Below, piece after piece: positions 9,418 through 20,640 of a stretch of DNA of 64,000 nt. The position numbers and the translations under genes were made by a program. Origin of the DNA: Arthrobotrys musiformis (taxonomy: Eukaryota > Ascomycota > Orbiliomycetes > Orbiliales > Orbiliaceae); NCBI GenBank assembly GCA_036971715.1, contig JAVHJL010000002.1:3256501-3320500 (forward strand), in the 5' to 3' direction. How positions within the stretch are numbered: position 1 is the first letter of the stretch; each line of letters begins with the position of its first letter. The notes beneath the pieces were generated by a model. That model saw only the letters and a program-made list of their open reading frames with translations, was not told the DNA's origin and made no database searches.

Positions 9418-12400
9418 TTGTCTTTTTTAAAAAAGGCCCCGCTGATAACCCTCTTTGGAGAACAAGTTTCGAAACAGTTCCTGAGCGAGTCTTTAAGCGT
9501 ATGGGATAATGTAATATTTGCAATGGCCCCATTGGGCCTGCTTACGGCCGTTGTCTCAGCGATTCGAGTGTGTGGCACACCATCCATGCGTGCGTTCATA
9601 GGAAGAGCCCAAGAGAGCCCCGGTACCGCCGAAGTAGAGCTTTTATCATGCACTTCAGAGACTACCGCAGAACTGTTTAACGAAGGCGGTATAGCGCGAG
9701 TTTTTGGGGAACCCCGGATTTTGGAAGTCATGGTGAAGGCTCGCGACGATAGTCCCGGCGTATTGACGGTCGGTCTATTTTCGGATGTCCGTGGGCCGTT
9801 TTGGAAAGAAATTGGGATCTCGAGTAGAGATTTGCTTTTGCGGCTTAGAGGTGGTATTGGGCATACGGATCTTGAGAAGAAGTTGAAATCGAGGTATCAC
9901 CGACCGAATCTTTCTCTCAATGTGGGGATTACACAGTTGCCCAAGCTGGTAACATATAGTGCTGCGGTTGTTGGTGTGGTGCTACAAGCAGGTATTTTAA
10001 GACCCACGAACCCCGTTTTGCTGATGGGCATTGGGTCATATAGAAATTACTGACAGAACGATATTAGGAATGCTGGTATTTGCTGCCCTGACAGTTTACA
10101 CCTACCCCGACAAATTCTTGACCGCCGCAGACAAACCAGCAGAGCCATACGCCTTCCCCATGACTTTCTCCGGTACAGTTCTAGTCTGCTTTGGTATGTT
10201 CCTGTGCGCATTCATAATCGAGCGCAGCACCGACGAAGTCCACTACCAACAGCGTGACCCAAGGCCGGATAACAAATGTAAAATCTACTGGGTGCAGCCC
10301 GGCGGGCAAAATATCGGGGACCAAGTATTCGGGTCTTTTATCGGATACTCTGAAAAGCTGCACTATATCCGGTCCACAAAAGCCGATCAAGGAGGTGGGG
10401 ATGTCATCGTATTGTGGATCGCGGTTACCACCTCTGTGCTTGGGTTCATCCTCCAATTTGTAGGCTTGAGGGCCATGCATGCCAGCGTAATATTATTCCA
10501 AGTCGGCTCCACATTACTAATGGCGATCATAAGAGCTATGTTGCGAACTCAAAGGTTGGATAGCATACAGAATGTACTGGGCTCTTACGATAACCGGAAT
10601 GGGGGAAAACATCCATTCTCGCAAAACCCAAGACTTCTGCATGGACATGAGCTAGACCTGCTTTCTTTGCATTTGTTCAAGGCTGATACGATGACTATCA
10701 GTGTTGATAAAGACGCCAAGTTAGAGAGTAGGTCCTCACTCACCGGGTAGAATTGGTCGGGATTAACTAACAATAACGTCCATTTTCTTAGTCGTCCCAA
10801 GGCAAAAACGGAAATCGTCAGGTGCGCGAAACAGCCTCGAATTCAACTTTGATATCGGCCGAGGCTCGCCAGAGAATGTCACACAGTCGTTGGAAGCTCG
10901 AGAGCAACTCACTGAAATCACTAGTAGTGTCAAAGGCCCTTCATGGGATGGTTTAGAAGTTAGAGTTGCTTCCAAACAGCTTGCAGCCACCATCGAAGGC
11001 GTGATGGAAGTTCTAGCCGCCGTCAAAGGCTCTATAGTTCCGCCAGGCGAGATCTTAAAATGGAAAGTTACCGCGAACACTACTGCGATTGCGAGCCTAA
11101 ACCGCCCTACGATCCTCTCAAATGGAGATATTTTTAGCAGTACCCGCCGTCACACTAGCGAAGCCTTCCAACTATCAAGTTTCGCCCCAAGGAGCCGTTT
11201 CCCAGAAGACGTTGGAGGAATCCCCATATCCGACACATATCCCTTGTTTGTCGAAAAGGGTGATGGTGTATCATGGAAGGTCAGGTTATCACAGCTAGAG
11301 GCCTTAATAGGGCTCTGGGCCTTGTCTATAACCGTCTACGACATCCGGGACGAAAAGGAAGACGAAATCATTCCAAATCATCGAATAATCTCAACAAAGG
11401 ATTTTGACAAAACAAAAATATGGTACCACGTCTGGGTCCAAAGAAGGCTGTCGGGAATACGCGCACCCATTCACCGGGATTTAATTTACAAAACTCGCAA
11501 CTACACTGTTGACAAACATCTATTTGGGAGGTTAGGCCCGCTCCCAGCCGACGAGGTAGAACCCGAGGTGTTTTCTGTGAAAACGCAGAACTCCACGATC
11601 ACAATGTGTGCTCAGGACATCTTTATGTTCTTCTTATCAGCCGCTCTCCAGGATATTGATGACATCAAGGGCACCACCGAAACTCGAGATCAGGCGGGGA
11701 GGCACTCCATAGCTATGGCTCTTCAAAATAGTACGGTTGAATCATTAGCGGATCGGTTCGAAACAGCCGGCTTAGGATCTCGAGAAGATGCGTACATGTG
11801 CATTTTCCCCGTCCTTCAGCACCTCAACATGATGCCGAACGTAGGCGATGTTCTCAACGCCGTTCTCACACAATGTGAAACTTACAAGCGTCATGGGAGA
11901 TGGCTAGATGCTGAGGGTCTTCTGCAATGGCTTTCGAATACATCGGTCGTAGTCGAGGCCTATACCGCCCTAGAAGCACTTGCGGAGTTATACTTTTCGG
12001 CAATGCGAGAACTCGATACAACAATATCCAGCCTTGGCTTCAATGGTATCTCTAAAATGCTGAAGGAAAGCAAAGATCCAGATATTCTACCAAAGGTTCG
12101 AGAGTATGCCTGGATCGGGCTCCGCATTGCGGAGGAAAGAGGTCTCGATGATCAAAAGAAACAGCTGTTGGCGAGCGGAGCAAGGGATGATCTAGTCCCC
12201 GGTTACAGCTATACGCCAGAAGTCAGCTTGAACCCAATCGAATGGGCGAAAAGGAATAACCTCGTCATGATAAAATACCTCGCTGGTCATAAAAACGTTA
12301 ACCTCAGCGCTCGCGACGACGCAGACGGTCTTTCTCCAATCTTCTGGGCTATAATCCACGAAAACACAGAGATGGCAATGCTTCTATTACAGCACAATGT

Positions 12401-14273
12401 TGAAAGCAACATATCAGATAAGGACGGCAAGATTCTAATATCGTATGCGGCAGAACATGGAATGCTAGGTGTTCTAGAAATTCTGCTAAAAAATAATACT
12501 TTGAACATCAATACGCCGGATAACTTGTCGAATATGACGCCCTTGATGTTCGCCGCTAAGAAAGGGTTTATCGAGTGCGTACGACTGCTACTGGCGGAAC
12601 AGTATCTTGCTATCGACCGGCGTGACCAGAATGGATACACGGCTTTACACCTTGCAACCATAGAAGGTCATTTCGAAATTGTGCAGTTGTTATTATCCAA
12701 TGGTGCTGATATAGCTGCCGAGGAGCCGTTAAAGAAGCTCACCGCCCTTCACATGGCCGCAAGTCGCGGGGACGGGAAGATTGCACAATTCCTCCTTGAT
12801 CAGGGATTAAATACCGAACAGCAAGACTCAACCGGCCGAACCCCATTGGACCTGGCTGCCGGGTCCGGTCATGTAGGCGTAGTCAGCATTCTCCTCGCAA
12901 AGGGTGCGGACGTCTTCGTGTCTCCTTGGACGCCCCGCGATCGTCAGCACGGACGAACCGCGGTCCGTTCAGCGGCAAAACACGGCCATTTACAAGTCCT
13001 GAAACTTTTGTTTGAACACAAAGATCATGAAACTTCAACGGACAAGTCCGAAGGGTGGGACGACAACCGGGGGATCTGCCTTCATGATGGAATAACTGGT
13101 CGACACGAGAATGTAGTTGAATATATAATGGACCCGATAGCAGAGGAGCGCCTGGAACAAATATACCCGAGAAGCACTGTCGCACAGATCGCAATCAGGA
13201 CCGAGAATTTGAGCATGGTCAAGCTTGTCTTGAAGAAACGCACGAGGGTCGAAGAGATCAAGAGGACTTGGGAACTTCACTCGGCATTAGGGAAAGGGAA
13301 CCTAGACATCATCAAGTTGGTCATCAACAGTGGCGCCGATATAAACGCGAGGAGCGAAAGGGGAGACAGTGCTATCCATATTGCTACGAAGAGAGGGGAC
13401 AGCCATATTGTTGAATATTTATTGAAACACGGGGCAGGAATCAATGTAACTGCTGGGAACGGCCACACAGCTCTCCACGAAGCAGCGATCTATAACCGAT
13501 TCGAGATTGCTAAGATGCTATTAGATAATGGGGCGGACGTCCATGCGGTAGATACTTCAGGGAAAACACCGTTATACTGTGCGGCGGAGTTTGGGAAAGC
13601 GGAAGTGTTGAAAGTTCTAGTTGAAGCAGGGGCGGACGGTCATATTGCTATTGCGTCAGGAGAGACCGCTCTCTACGCGGCATCGTCTAAGGGTTACGAA
13701 GGCATCGTGAAGACACTGCTGCAACATGGCGGACGAGCCAGTGTCAACAGGTACGAAACCAGAAGTCTGCGGACCCCATTAATCGCGGCAGTAGACAATA
13801 TCGCATCATTCAACGGTATTGTTGAGCTCCTTTTTGGCGCTGGGGCGTCCCCGAACTCTAAGGATGCTAGCGGGGAAACGGCAATATTCAAAGCGACTAG
13901 AAACGGGCACTATGACATCATCAATCTCTTGTTGAAGGCAGGGGCGGATCTCGGCTGCTTCGATCACGTTGGAAAAAGCGTGTTATTCTCAGCGGTAGAG
14001 ACAGGACAATACGCTATTGCGAAGCAACTCATTGATGCAGGGGCTTCTGTCAATGCGAGAGACAACATGGGCCAGACGCCGCTCTTTTTCTGCTTGAAAG
14101 GCGAAGATAAATTTTACAGAATGGCGCAATTATTGCTGGAGAATGGTGCCCTTGTTGATGGGCAGGATAGACTTGGCCGAACGGCGCTTGACCTGGCCAT
14201 AGCAAGCGGTCTGCGTGATCTAGAGGAATTATTACGGCGTGAGCTCGCAGTGCAGGAGGGGAACGCTCCCTAG
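9418..14273 (+). CDS. Membrane-associated ankyrin-repeat protein, about 1,570 aa
   Basis: I join three exons: about 9418-9991, 10068-10727 and 10792-14273, with 76- and 64-nt introns. Both junctions restore the frame (QAG|MLVF and KLE|IVPR). The N-terminal third (exons 1-2) has several hydrophobic segments, for example around VIFAMAPLGLLTAVVSAIRV, LVCFGMFLCAFII and VLWIAVTTSVLGFILQFVGL, so it is probably membrane-anchored. The C-terminal half from about base 12240 is an array of ankyrin repeats with many TALHxA and (L/V)LL-x-x-GA units. Related large fungal proteins with this N-terminus plus ankyrins are common in Pezizomycotina and have no assigned function. The 5' end is unresolved: base 9418 is TTG, the frame is open back to the stop at 9382 with no ATG, and the first in-frame ATG is at 9523. 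A short upstream exon is likely. Confidence 0.85.
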
Positions 14274-14459
14274 TTCGCGGGCTACCATCGAGTATTTCCG
14301 ATTAGCTAACTGTATAATACATCAAAAGCATATATATCGTACCATAATTCACCTCGACTGATAATTTGTTCCCATTTAGGAACTGGCCCTAGGTGGTTCC
14401 TCCCGTAGTCCTTGATATTGAGGATAGGCTTCTGAGTATGGAGCGTGCCTGGGAAGAGA

Positions 14460-14705
14460 CTATGCCCGCGTCCTCAATGTCCTGGCTGAAAACGTACCGT
14501 GATATTCGTTCCTCCACTGCCACATACTCCGCATGTAGATTGATCTGTAAATGTCCATCTCCCCCGGCCCAGGTCTAGTGTATATCGGTGGGTCGCACGC
14601 CCAAGATAGCCGCCTTTTTCCACGAATTATTGTATCCCACACCGCTCGAGGTGTGTTGTCTTGGACCTTGAAATCAAAGGGTGCTATAGAAGCTTTGCAG
14701 GGCAT
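14460..14705 (-). CDS. MPC small-protein family member, 81 aa
   Basis: Opens Met-Pro-Cys-Lys (ATG CCC TGC AAA at 14705, G at -3). The first 33 residues align with the ORF at 15687-15926: MPCK, Pro-Phe at 9-10, then WDTIIRGKRRL at 23-33 against WDRITRIKRQL. The C-terminal half is Tyr/Trp/Arg-rich (MDIYRSIYMRSMWQWRNEY). It is convergent with the ankyrin gene, whose stop is 187 bp away. Function unknown. Confidence 0.55.
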   Translation of the reverse strand: MPCKASIAPFDFKVQDNTPRAVWDTIIRGKRRLSWACDPPIYTRPGPGEMDIYRSIYMRSMWQWRNEYHGTFSARTLRTRA

Positions 14706-15686
14706 GGCGCTCGAGGCTTAATGCTTGCCACTTGAAAATTTGGAGAACTCGCCGGTCATTTCCGTGTTTCCCGGCTTATCCAGATATATCCGCCTCTAGC
14801 TGGCTTCAAACCTCGGCGATGAGCTACTACTGGAGGAGTCAATCCTGCAGTTGAATGTGAATAAACGATCGGATGTCCAAGGACAAGGCTTTGGTACGTT
14901 GTATGTTGTATGTTGGGAATTCGATCTCCCCGCTCGCGCGTTTTAAAAGGGTTATAAATTTAGTATCAGTCACCTCGGTTTACGTGCGGTGCAAGTGTAA
15001 CATATACAAACGATAACTTCAAATATATTCGCGGATTTTAGGTACGTCGAATGGCTTCCTCGTAAACTAGTAGATGTCTTAGGCCGCCGCCTAGGGTAAT
15101 TTATTGGAGATCACCGCCTATGTATATATGTAATACTAGCTGATTAGAAGTGGTCTGAACGGCCAGGCAGATCAAAAGATAGTTAAACCCGAACAATCAA
15201 ACAAAACATATTCCTCGTCCCCACGACATACAAAATAATAATTAGAAATTGTATACAGATTTATATCAATCTACAAAAGGTTGTAGAATTGTCTCGACCC
15301 GAAACCAAACGCTGCTAGGAGCCACGCAGTCACGAATGCTACAGAAAAAGAGAAGAAAAAGTAGCTGCCCTAAGAGCTGCTTATTCGAAACCCGGTATTT
15401 GAAAAATCTTGAAATATTACCGAATGAATCGTATCATATCCCTAGGCCCTGGATGTCGTCGGGTTGGTCTGGTGGTGTTTGACATCGATGGTGGAGCTAC
15501 CTGGCTTTAGCTTAGATTGCCCATGGTAGCACACAGCCGCTTCCTTTGGATCCGCGAATGCGCTCCTCAACATTAGTTGTGATCTTTGAGAGTCCGGATT
15601 CGAGACAATCTTTGAGAGATGTACCGAGGATTTCGAATTTCGCGCATTTATATCGAATAATAATCGATTTGAAAAGAACGAAAGGC
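14706..15686. other. AT-rich spacer
   Basis: No supported gene. A 77-codon plus-strand frame at 15249-15482 has no recognisable features. Confidence 0.4.
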
Positions 15687-15926
15687 TTAATTTCGACGGG
15701 CCATATCCCGTAGCTGCCTCTGCGAGTGCTCGAATCTCTTCAGTCGGAAACGATGCTGTGCGATTTCTGAATGGATTCGTCTCGTCAACTGGGGTTGGCT
15801 GGGTACTGTCCCCCCCGTCACCGGACCCAGAATGAGTTGACGCTTTATTCTAGTAATTCGGTCCCAGAGTTCTCTTGATAGAGTCTGCTGGATTTCAAAC
15901 GGGGATCCCAGTGTCTTGCAAGGCAT
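15687..15926 (-). CDS. MPC small-protein family member, 79 aa
   Basis: Opens Met-Pro-Cys-Lys (ATG CCT TGC AAG at 15926, A at -3). An AT-only run TATATATA lies about 30 bp upstream and could be a TATA element. WDRITRIKRQL at 21-31 is the counterpart of the segment in the neighbouring ORF at 14460-14705. The second half is a basic helix: LTRRIHSEIAQHRFRLKR at 47-64, then further Arg residues to the end. These two neighbours are the best-alignable pair in the family. Confidence 0.57.
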   Translation of the reverse strand: MPCKTLGSPFEIQQTLSRELWDRITRIKRQLILGPVTGGTVPSQPQLTRRIHSEIAQHRFRLKRFEHSQRQLRDMARRN

Positions 15927-16743
15927 TCTGTGCGTTTGAATTCTAGGGGTGTCGATATATATACATGTAGGAGTATCGACTTAGGTAGCATGGTAAGGCA
16001 AGGGAAAAGGTTGGATTTATATCATCGACAAGGCCTTAGCTTAAGGCTCGGGGCTGACCAGCTGAAGGAACAGCCCGGTAAATCGGCCTAGCTGGTCAAA
16101 GCGAAACCTTGATAATATGTATGAATTCGAATTCAGCACCGGCCGCAGTTCGGACTTATACTTGTAGTGGAAACCAGAGTATGATTGATAGAGCGCAGAG
16201 CGGAACTTTAGAAATTTCGAATCAGAGGGCGAGAACAATGATAAAATATAATATTTCCCCCGAGGCCGGAGGAATGTACTGCCATATATATGCATACCCA
16301 TATACTATAAATATTATATATTATCAATTACCGGTACCAAGTATTCGATCCAGCCGACCTGACCTATCGAACAAAGTAGGATATACTATGCAACACTGCT
16401 CAACACAGAACGCAGTCTTGACCATCATCTACAAATTGATGGATATAGATATTTCAACTTCGAACTCGAGAAGATTTTAAGAATGGCTAGGGGCCCAGTT
16501 TTAATGAATATTAGAGCGCTCTATTCCCGATATATTTCGAAAAGGACAGATATGAAAAGCGTATGAAGAGAAATAGAATAGCTACAGTTCGTGCACGCGG
16601 TTCGACTCGCTACTACTCAGACATAATTATATAACCCCGACCTCGAATCTAACCCAACAATAATTTCGCCTCCCAAAATATTTACGGCTATGAAAACTAT
16701 ATGCAATATCCGCATTTATTACTCCCTTTCCAGATCGCTATTC
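15927..16743. other. AT-rich spacer
   Basis: Very AT-rich, with runs of TATA-like sequence near 16280-16330. Overlapping frames on both strands (16041-16301, 16109-16480) carry no recognisable features. Confidence 0.4.
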
Positions 16744-17932
16744 CTAGTAACGCTTCGGCGTATGCGTCGCTTTTTTAGTGCAAGGTTTTGTAGTCTTCTT
16801 AGTTGTTGTCTTTTTCGTGGTAACCTTTTTGATAGTAGTCTGACACTTTGTCGGCGTAGGTTTCGGGGCGTATTTCGTAGTTGTCTTTTTCGTGGTCACC
16901 TTTTTAATAGTAGTCTGACACTTTGTCGGCGTAGGTTTTGGGACGTATTTCGTAGTCGTCTTTTTAGGTGTCGTCGAAGATTTTTTTGTAGTTGTAGTCT
17001 TGCGCGTGGTTGTAGACCTCGTCGTCGTTTTCTTGGTGGTGTGGGGAGTGGTGGTGGATGTAGTTTTTGACGTCGTTCGAGAAGTACAAGGTGGAGGAGT
17101 GAATGTTGGAATAGATTGACCGACACAACTTGGGATGCAAGTTCCCCAAAGCGACCCACAGTTATCCAAAAAGTCGATACAAACTGTTGGACATTCAGAC
17201 GTAGTTGTGGTTGTGGTGGTAGTTGTGGTGGGCGCCGTTGTTGTCGCTGGAGGGGTGGTAGTCGTAGTGGACTGCGTCGTGCTAGTTGTCGTCGTAGTTG
17301 ATTCTGTAGTGGAAGTTGTGCTCTCACTCGTGCTAGAGGAAGTCGTCGAACTGCTCGAAGTAGTGGTTGTAGTAGACTCAGAAGTTGTAGTGGATTCAGA
17401 AGTCGTAGTGGACTCAGAAGTTGTAGTAGACTCAGAAGTTGTCGAGCTAGTTGTTGAGCTTGTCGTCGAACTTGTCGTAGTCGTCTGCGGAGTCGTCGTG
17501 GTAGTGGTAGTGGTAGTGGTAGTGGTCGTGGTCGTGGTCGTGGTAGTAGTGGTTTGCCCCAGGAGAGTTACGTTGGGTACTCCGGCGTCGACGCACACGA
17601 CGTTACCAGCTTCGAGGGTTTGTGCAAACTCGTCCGCGGTGCAGGCGACTCTTGAACATTCGTCTACCGCGATAAGGAAAGCCATAGAGCTGCAGATACA
17701 GCTCGCGTCCGTTTGAGAGCACCCCGATACGCCAATGTTAACGAGTGCACAGCTAAGCTATTTGTAGTTATGTAAAGTTAACATTACCCCGAATAAATTG
17801 ATCGAACAAGTTAATTGTCTACAGATTGTTTTTTCTTACAGCGCAACTGGGCAGATTACTCAGCTGGGCAAAGGCAAGACTAGGTATTAATCCAGTCGCG
17901 ATTGCGATTGATGCCAAAGATATGCGGACCAT
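16744..17932 (-). CDS. Secreted CFEM-domain protein with Thr/Lys-rich tail
   Basis: I extend this gene upstream with a first exon: 17840-17932, then an 82-nt intron (17758-17839), then 16744-17757, giving about 368 aa. The first exon encodes a signal peptide (MVRISLASIAIATGLIPSLA) and the start of the CFEM domain. Splicing yields LPSCALSCALVNIG..GCS..DASCICSS, the eight-cysteine CFEM pattern. CFEM proteins sit at the fungal surface; some bind haem or act at host interfaces. After the domain come a poly-Thr tract, SESTTT repeats, a second Cys-bearing module (SECPTVCIDFLDNCG) and a Lys/Thr-rich tail with a 25-residue duplication. The C-terminus is hydrophilic, so there is no GPI signal; it may be secreted and held by charge. 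The repeats may be length-variable. Confidence 0.85.
16806..16972. repeat. 75-bp tandem duplication in CFEM tail
   Basis: The segment beginning ATAGTAGTCTGACACTTTG at 16832 recurs at 16907, a 75-bp (25-codon) period. Each copy encodes a KPTPTKCQTTIKKVTTKKTT unit. Confidence 0.75.
17366..17555. repeat. 18-bp SESTTT repeats and GTAGTG poly-Thr microsatellite
   Basis: Four 18-bp units encoding SESTTT (about 17369-17441) are followed by a GTGGTA/GTAGTG tract (about 17495-17550) encoding uninterrupted Thr. On the plus strand the same bases read as poly-Val, which is an artefact. Confidence 0.75.
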
Positions 17933-18739
17933 CTTTCCCTAAGTCGCAAACGTTGCAAACGTGCAAGTGCACCGGCCAGTATTATAGCTATTCAAAGATC
18001 CGAATATTGATACTGATTTGGAAGGCTCACGAATTAATTATAATTAAAATATCAAAAAAACAAAAATGGAAAAAAAGAGAAATGCCAATTCGCCCAGAAA
18101 TCGGGGCCTGACGAACAGAAACGAGTGTAACGAGAGGATGGGCGATCCGCTTCAAAAATAGACGCGGTGGGGGGCTCTGAAAATATATATACATGAACGA
18201 TATTTTTGGGTTTTTTCCCTTTTAACAAATTCTCAGGGACAAATTCCATTTGCATGCTGCATGTGAGCGTGTGTTTTTTTTTGCGACGGCTGAACTCGAA
18301 GCTAGCGTACGTATCCCGAAGTGCGAGGCCAATGAATGCTGGACGAAAACGCCAGCTGCAATCTTAAGAAACAGCCAAGCCGCCACCACCCATTCCGAGA
18401 AATTGTCGACTGGTTTATGACTGTGTAGACGCTCTCTTTGCGCATGCGAACAGTTGTCTTTTTTAGAAAATATTTTTGTAGGGATCTTTAAAAGTGGAAG
18501 AAATAAAATGTTTTAAGCCCTGATCGCTTTTTGCAACTCAGATATCGAGGTCGCGCGTCGGGGAAATATGTGTGCGATTCTGGGTGCCTGGCCTAATGTT
18601 GCCCACGAAGTCGATAACATGGATGGGACCCGTTTTGCGGGCGCAAGGCTCGACGGGGACTGGGGAGATAGATAAGACCATTGGGGGAAAGACTGCAATA
18701 ATCGTGCCCCCAAAAACTTTATATTAGGCAGTGTCGCAT
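17933..18739. other. Spacer between CFEM gene and MPC ORF
   Basis: This should contain the CFEM promoter on the minus strand. I see no gene. Confidence 0.35.
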
Positions 18740-18973
18740 TTAATGGGCTTCCGGTTCACGGCGATTCTGTGCGTGGATCCTCTGAAGGAGGCATGGCCTC
18801 GAAGTCGATTTGTGGTAATGCGCCAACAGGTCAACCAGCATTTCGTACTTGAACGTTTCGAGTTTTCGGTACGATTCTATGAGGTCGCCATAGTCTCTGG
18901 AAACGACTCGGACGCCGTTTTTGGTCCGGAGAGGTAGCTGGTTCAAAAGCGGTGGCGATATCGTGCAAGGCAT
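18740..18973 (-). CDS. MPC small-protein family member, 77 aa
   Basis: Starts at 18973 with ATG CCT TGC (A at -3). A Tyr/Leu/Glu-rich helix spans about 27-54 (DYGDLIESYRKLETFKYEML). The shared motif LLQRIHAQNRR is at 62-72, closely matching LILRIHKANG in the next ORF. An extra Cys is at 61. No export signal. Function unknown. Confidence 0.55.
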   Translation of the reverse strand: MPCTISPPLLNQLPLRTKNGVRVVSRDYGDLIESYRKLETFKYEMLVDLLAHYHKSTSRPCLLQRIHAQNRREPEAH

Positions 18974-19201
18974 GGTTTATCCAGCTAGTTGGCCAGGTTG
19001 TGGTTGGAATAGATATGGATGTCAGGGGGTTAAGGTCCAGAATTACCCGACCAGTTTGAAGTTTTGCACAAGCTTAAGAGGCGCGGCATCGTGCGGCAGA
19101 CAGGCCTGGGCCCAACAAACAGATTGCAAAACATAAACCGGACGATTGTCGTCATTCGATCGGGCGAGAACATCTTCAACCCGAATTTGAGCGGAGGATT
19201 A

Positions 19202-19471
19202 CTAAGGTATCGGCTCCCATTCTCGCAACTTAATACCATTCGCTTTGTGGATTCTCAGTATCAGCGACATTCCTCGTGCACGTCTCTCCAAACCTCTTTT
19301 TAGGTTTCTACGCTCATTCTCATTTCGTCTTTGGGAAGCTTTGACGATCTCCGTATTGTAATAAAAGATATAGGAGAGTGTGCTATAATAAGAACCGAGG
19401 AGAGCGAGATTGGTTTCTCGATAGCTGATCTCCCCAACGTAAATCGGGTGCTCTAGACATATGCACGGCAT
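19202..19471 (-). CDS. MPC small-protein family member, 89 aa
   Basis: Starts at 19471 with ATG CCG TGC (G at -3). It has a Tyr/Leu-rich segment at 22-40 (LALLGSYYSTLSYIFYYN), a long charged Arg/Glu/Asn stretch at 45-66, and the family motif LILRIHKANG at 70-79. It lies 229 bp upstream, in its own direction, of the MPC ORF at 18740-18973. Confidence 0.53.
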   Translation of the reverse strand: MPCICLEHPIYVGEISYRETNLALLGSYYSTLSYIFYYNTEIVKASQRRNENERRNLKRGLERRARGMSLILRIHKANGIKLREWEPIP

Positions 19472-20640
19472 TCCAAACAGCAGTAATCAATCTTTGGCTG
19501 CTTCCTAGGTATGGCATGCGGTGGTGTCGATAGTAGCAATATTCGATCAAATTGAGGCAATCCCGGATTCCAAAGCGAGCGCGGGGAAGATGTTTTGGTC
19601 CAAGTTGTCAAAACCAAAAGTTTCAAGGCAAAATGTGCATAAGGAAGTGCCAGGCGACTTTAGATTGCTCAGTTTCAAGCCGCATTTCCCTTGACTTCTG
19701 ATTTGCCATGTGCACCCCCGGTATACCATGGTTGAAGAAATTGTCCAGTCAAGCCCTCGGCGATATATCAGAGTCGTACACGGAGAACCATAATTCTCCT
19801 TTGGGGCTATGTTTTATTATTTTTGACGTTTCAACTCCTCGACGAGTACGAGTGTGGTTTAATGTGCCCCTGTGCAGTTCCTGGAACGAGATGCGCATTT
19901 GGGGAAGTTCATTTCCCCCTTGTCTTAACATGAGGCAACCGTTCGCGAGGAAAAATCCAACAACCTGAAATCCTGGGTAGACGCCCGCCTACGCTTGGCA
20001 GCAACCCGGTATTCGGTTGGAAGCATATACAATTCCCCGATCCCGAATTTTCGTCCTTTGCAGGAAGGTTGCATGACACCAACAGGCGGGGTGGCGGAAG
20101 TCAACAGGACCTCCTGGTATCGAACCGTGGTTTCGGAATTTAGAAATACAACCCAGCGATTAAGCGTTGTTAGCATGCTAATCCATTCGAAGAATGTCGA
20201 ACCGCGATAGAAGTTCAGTAGATCGTGTTAATTTCAAGAATGCGACAGGAGACCGCGGCTATGCAAAGAAGGGACTGTCAAAGATGTCAATGGGATGTCA
20301 ATATAAAATCCCCCTCGGTGCCCCGTACACTAGACCCACTTTATTATCGCCAACCAACTAACTCCCCACCGGGCAATTCGATACCACTCCACATTCATTT
20401 AGCTTGCAAGCTTGCCGGCAAGCTCTATCGAAAATAAGACACTCTTTTACTTTTGCTGACTACATTTCAGTCATCACTCTCATTTTTTTTATCTCCATTC
20501 CGTTTACGGGTTCAATTCAATAGTCAATTGACGTTATACGCTGTCCCTGCCGGCCAGGTTTTTTATACAGTTACATTCCCTCACAAGAAATAAGTCCTTC
20601 CTTACAGACGTCTAGATACCTACAACCCCCAGGATTAAAA
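19472..20640. other. Spacer and CAP-gene promoter region
   Basis: Short minus-strand frames at 19547-19729, 19749-19931 and 19925-20176 have no clear family features. A TTTTATAC element at about 20560, some 80 bp upstream of the CAP start, is a candidate TATA box. Confidence 0.35.

Noticed and set aside
16590..16620. tRNA B-box-like GGTTCGACTC
   Set aside because: No matching A box, acceptor stem or cloverleaf could be formed around it; the same applies to GGTTCGA at 9389 and 51754.
17135..17716. Plus-strand poly-Val frame of 193 codons
   Set aside because: It is the reverse reading of the Thr-rich repeats of the CFEM gene.
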